Shown in pieces: positions 61,238-64,000 of a stretch of DNA of 64,000 nt. Position 1 is the first letter of the stretch, and each line of letters starts with the position of its first letter. Both the position numbers and the translations under genes were made by a program. The notes beneath the pieces were generated by a model. That model saw nothing but the letters and a program-made list of their open reading frames with translations. It had not been told where the DNA came from and did not search any database. This DNA comes from Micromonospora chalcea (lineage in GTDB: Bacteria; Actinomycetota; Actinomycetes; Mycobacteriales; Micromonosporaceae): assembly GCF_002926165.1 (NCBI RefSeq), contig NZ_MAGP01000075.1, positions 41,042 through 105,041 of the forward strand, read 5' to 3'.

Positions 61238-61253
61238 CGCGCGGCGCCGCGCG
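61238..61253. terminator. Palindrome between convergent anti-sigma and sigma genes
   Basis: CGCGCGGC directly followed by GCCGCGCG is a perfect 16-base palindrome at the end of the anti-sigma gene. It has no loop, so it could be a weak terminator or a binding site. Its placement between two convergent stops favours termination. Confidence 0.35.
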
Positions 61254-61289
61254 GGGCCTGAACCGCCGGACGGCCGGGGCCCGCGGGTG

Positions 61290-61856
61290 TCAGCGGGCCC
61301 GGCGGTCACGGACGTCGCCGGACCAGGCGGCGGCCAGGTCCTCCCGGGCGCGGGCGACCCGGGACCGGATCGTGCCGACCGGGCAGCCGCACACCTCGGC
61401 GGCCTCGGCGTAGGACAGGCCCAGCACCTGGGTGGCCACGAACGCCTCCCGGCGGTCCGGGGCGAGCGCCGCGATGAGCCCGCGCAACACCACCCCGTCG
61501 TCCCCGCCGCGGGTCACCGCCCCGGCCGCCTCGGCGGCGGCCTGCCAGTCCGCCAGGGCGGCCGTGCGGGGCCGCGCGGTCGCCGCCCGGACGTGGTCCA
61601 CCGCGACCCGGCGGGCGATGGTGAAGACCCAGGTACGCGCCGACGACCGGCCCGCGAAGCCGGGCAGGCTGCGCAGCGCGCGCAGGAACGTCTCCTGGGC
61701 CAGGTCGTCGGCCTCGGCCGGCCCGGCCAGGTGGGCGAGGAACCGCCACACCGGCGCCTGGAGGGCACGGACGAACGCGGCAGCGGCCAGCCGGTCACCA
61801 CGGGCGGCGCTCCGGGCCCACCCGGTCACCTGCTCGTCGTCGGCGTCCGGGCTCAT
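61290..61856 (-). CDS. ECF sigma factor, SigC-like
   Basis: A 188-residue ECF sigma factor. Region 2 has RLAAAAFVRALQAPVWRFLAHL and the EADDLAQETFLRALRSL helix. SARTWVFTIARRVAVDHVR is region 2.4-like. Region 4 has LAPDRREAFVATQVLGLSYAEAAEVCGCPVGTIRSRVARARE. It resembles SigC of Mycobacterium/Streptomyces ECF type. The partner is the convergent zf-HC2 protein. A GGGAAC on the minus strand (61996-62001), a typical ECF -35 motif, lies upstream and hints at autoregulation, but no good -10 is seen. Confidence 0.92.
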   Translation of the reverse strand: MSPDADDEQVTGWARSAARGDRLAAAAFVRALQAPVWRFLAHLAGPAEADDLAQETFLRALRSLPGFAGRSSARTWVFTIARRVAVDHVRAATARPRTAALADWQAAAEAAGAVTRGGDDGVVLRGLIAALAPDRREAFVATQVLGLSYAEAAEVCGCPVGTIRSRVARAREDLAAAWSGDVRDRRAR

Positions 61857-62009
61857 CCTCGGCCGGCCCGCGGGCCCGACATCGTCATGCCCGACGGTAC
61901 GGATCCGCTGCCCGCTCGGTTCATCCCTGGCGTCCCTCCTGCCACCGGGCCTGACTGTCGGCGACCTCCGGTTGGTCGGCCGGCGGGCGGGAAAAGTTCC
62001 CGAACCGGG

Positions 62010-62486
62010 TCAGTCGTCGTCGACGGAGACGGTGACCGGCCCGACCCGCAGGACGCCGTCGGTGAGCGGCGCGCAGCGCACGCCGCCCCGGCGACGCAGC
62101 GCCTTCCAGGTGCCGGACGCGACCACCACGTCGAGCCAGGCGCACGGCGGCGCGGCCCGGTGCACCCGCAGGCGGACCGGACCGTCGCCGGAGTCGAGCG
62201 TGAGCACCCGGCCGACCAGCTCGTCCACCGGGATGCCGTCGGTCAGCACGTTGCGCCGCAACTGGGTGAGGTCCGCCCCGGGCGGCAGCGACTCCCGCGC
62301 GATCAGCGTGACGCTCGCCCGGCGGTGCGCCGGGCGGCCGAAGTAGCGGTCCCCGACGATGCCGAGCCCGGCGCGCACCTCCACCCGCTCGACCAGTTCA
62401 CCGGGCGGCGCGGGGGCGGGCCCGTCCGCGGGGCGGCCCACGTACCGGTGCACGGGCGAGGCCAGCAACTGGACGATCCGCGGCAT
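62010..62486 (-). CDS. MOSC-domain protein
   Basis: A 158-residue stand-alone MOSC protein. Indicators are IVQLLASPVHRYVGRPADG, VRAGLGIVGDRYFGRPAHRR, VTLIARESLPPG, RRNVLTDGIPVDELVGRV and LRVHRAAPPCAWL with a conserved Cys. MOSC domains handle molybdenum-cofactor sulfur chemistry or related N-hydroxylated substrates. The start giving MPRIVQLL was chosen over upstream codons that lack family likeness. No Moco genes are next to it. Confidence 0.85.
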   Translation of the reverse strand: MPRIVQLLASPVHRYVGRPADGPAPAPPGELVERVEVRAGLGIVGDRYFGRPAHRRASVTLIARESLPPGADLTQLRRNVLTDGIPVDELVGRVLTLDSGDGPVRLRVHRAAPPCAWLDVVVASGTWKALRRRGGVRCAPLTDGVLRVGPVTVSVDDD

Positions 62487-62577
62487 ACCCCGAAGTGTAA
62501 TCGCGGGCATACCACCGCCAAACCGGACGATAGCCGCGCTCACGTATCCGCGGCTTACGCAGGGCGTTGTACCAGGT

Positions 62578-63816
62578 GTGACGGCGAGGCGACCCGACGC
62601 GATCGGGGCTCATCCCCGGCGGCGGCTGGCCTGGGCGCGGCGCGAGAACGAGCGCCGGCGCCAGGCGTACGAGACGGCGGCGCGGGCCTGGCGGCGGCGC
62701 GCGGAGCACCTCGACCGGCTGCGGATCGAGGCGGCCGGCTTCCACGGGTGCGTCCTGGCCGGCACCGCGCTACCGGTGCCGCTGGACGACGGTGAGGTCG
62801 TCTACCGCATCCTGCCCACCGTCGACCTCGTCGAGGCCACGGCCCGGCACCTACCCGGACTGCCGGTGCCGGACGGCACGCTCGCCGGATGTCTCGACCC
62901 GGCCGAGGGCCCGCTACCGGCCGGGCTGCGCGTGATCGCCAGCGGCGCCGCCGTGGTGACCGACCGGCGGGTCGCTTTCACCGGGCCCGGCGTCGGCCGG
63001 GAGTGGCCCCTGCGGAATCTGCGCGGACTCGGGCACCACCCCGGCCGTCCGGTCACCCTGCTGCACGACGCCAACGGCATACCGGCGGGCCTGCGCGTAC
63101 CGGCGCCGGGCGCGGCGAACGCCCGGTTCTACCTCACCCTGGCCCACGCCGACGCCACCGGTACGCGCACCGCGGTGGTGGAGGACGTCGAGGCGCTGTG
63201 GTCCGCCCACCGGGCCGCCCGGCCCCGCCCACCCCGGCCACTCGGGCCGTGGGACGCCCCCGCCGAACGGGCGCTCCCCCAGCGGCTGGCCGCGGCGGGC
63301 GTCGCAGCGATGGCCGTACTGCTGGGCGTCACCTCCGCCGGCACCTGGACCGCGACCGCCGGGCAGACCGACCCGGCAGCCCGAACCGCGACGCACCCGG
63401 CGACCGCACCCCCACCGGCCGTTTCGTCAGTGCCGCACGTGGCGACCCCGGTCAACCCGTCGTCTCCCCCCACGTCCCGGCCGCCCCGGCCCGCGCCGCG
63501 GCCTCCGGCCGCCGGTTCGGGTGATCGGGTCCCCACCACCGCGCCACCTGCCGCCGGATCCCCGTCGACGCGCGTGAGCGGCCGTACGCCCGTGATCGTC
63601 GAACCGTCCGGCCCACCCGCCGCCGGTCCGGCGACGCCGGCGCCGAGCGTGAGCCCGACGGCTGATCCGGTTCCGACCGGCGAGCCCGATCCGACAACCG
63701 AGCCGAGCCCGTCCGCCGCATCCGCCGAGCCGAGCATCCTGGACCTGGTGGGCCTGCACCTCGGCCTGGCCGTCGGTTCCGGCGCAACAGCCCGGCAAGA
63801 CGCAACCCTCCCCTGA
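62578..63816 (+). CDS. Membrane-anchored protein with Pro/Thr-rich extracellular tail
   Basis: A 412-residue protein. The first 30 residues are very basic and Arg-rich (RRRLAWARRENERRRQAYETAARAW). A cytosolic beta-rich domain (about 50-225) includes GEVVYRILPTVDLVEATA and VIASGAAVVTDRRVAFTG, a PH-like or DUF-like pattern. One transmembrane helix (about 242-262, AAAGVAAMAVLLGVTSAG) is followed by a long Pro/Ser/Thr-rich tail, presumably extracellular. I know no family name. The GTG start follows GGT. Confidence 0.65.
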   Translation: MTARRPDAIGAHPRRRLAWARRENERRRQAYETAARAWRRRAEHLDRLRIEAAGFHGCVLAGTALPVPLDDGEVVYRILPTVDLVEATARHLPGLPVPDGTLAGCLDPAEGPLPAGLRVIASGAAVVTDRRVAFTGPGVGREWPLRNLRGLGHHPGRPVTLLHDANGIPAGLRVPAPGAANARFYLTLAHADATGTRTAVVEDVEALWSAHRAARPRPPRPLGPWDAPAERALPQRLAAAGVAAMAVLLGVTSAGTWTATAGQTDPAARTATHPATAPPPAVSSVPHVATPVNPSSPPTSRPPRPAPRPPAAGSGDRVPTTAPPAAGSPSTRVSGRTPVIVEPSGPPAAGPATPAPSVSPTADPVPTGEPDPTTEPSPSAASAEPSILDLVGLHLGLAVGSGATARQDATLP

Positions 63817-63854
63817 CCCCGTCCCCACGCTCGCCGCTCTCCCACTTCCCCGCC

Positions 63855-64000
63855 GTCCCGCCCTCGCGGTCACCCCGCCTCACCCTCGCCGTCGATCTTG
63901 CACTTCGCGCCCCGCAGATGCCGGATTAATCCCGCTTTAGGCGGGCCGGAAGTGCAAGATCGACGGCGAGGGTGAGGCGGGGTGACCGCGAGGGCGGGAC
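63855..64000. repeat. Perfect inverted repeat with 51-bp arms at window end
   Basis: The bases 63855-63905 and 63950-64000 are exact reverse complements (51 of 51), with a 44-base centre. Inside it a small hairpin (CCCGC...GCGGG) repeats the fold. The arms contain AGTGCAAGATCGAC. It may run past the window edge. It starts about 38 bases after the stop of the previous gene, so it could be that gene's terminator, or a non-autonomous mobile or REP-like element. Confidence 0.85.

Overview
The window is very GC-rich, with GC-biased third codon positions, frequent GTG starts, many 1-4 base gene overlaps and gene families typical of Actinobacteria: an XRE/DUF397 pair, DivIVA-like and YbaB-like small proteins, two ECF sigma factors with zf-HC2 partners, MatB, DUF993 and a DesK-type two-component pair. 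I infer a chromosomal segment of a Micromonosporaceae-like actinomycete, perhaps Micromonospora. The genus is a guess from gene content. I saw no tRNA, rRNA, CRISPR array, transposase or integrase.

Layout. 0.4-4.0 kb: a conflict locus with a YbaB-like protein, an EspC/WXG-like protein, a polymorphic toxin with a CdiA-CT-like nuclease end, and five small downstream genes, at least one probably immunity. 4.0-7.7 kb: a methyltransferase, then a CPBP protease-histidine kinase-response regulator operon. 7.7-13.0 kb: leftward genes including a very large Ser/Thr kinase-WD40 protein. 13.3-14.4 kb: an XRE regulator with its DUF397 partner. 14.5-27.4 kb: one leftward eight-gene cluster combining a complete type I restriction-modification system (hsdM, hsdS, hsdR) with an AIPR abortive-infection protein between hsdS and hsdR, followed by a two-helix membrane protein, a Ser/Thr kinase with TPR-like tail, a stand-alone HsdR_N-RAMA protein and a DUF6308 protein. 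It is the best candidate here for an undescribed defence system. 27.6-32 kb: an HTH-N6-methylase, a DUF4352 lipoprotein and a DUF6119/TIGR04141 protein, plausibly the island edge.

32-36.8 kb: housekeeping-like enzymes (methyltransferases, a metal-ligand-poor arginase homologue, a Nudix hydrolase, a Tat-exported TIM-barrel protein). 37.3-42.9 kb: a LacI-controlled sugar operon (oxidoreductase, DUF993 aldolase-like, isomerase, probably the SGNH hydrolase) with a readable promoter and two operators. 42.9-47.2 kb: an ECF sigma/anti-sigma/ABC transporter operon ending in a strong bidirectional hairpin. 47.2-63.8 kb: a beta-propeller lipoprotein, a MoaD-like/BNR-propeller pair, small enzymes, a CoA transferase divergent from malonyl-CoA synthetase, an FUSC membrane protein, a sensory-rhodopsin-transducer-like protein with a sugar-lactone oxidase, a GH15 enzyme, a SigC-like ECF factor facing a zf-HC2 membrane protein, a MOSC protein and a Pro/Thr-rich membrane protein. 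The window ends in a perfect 51-bp-arm inverted repeat.

Gene calls rest on reading translations and motifs by eye. No homology search or structure prediction was run.
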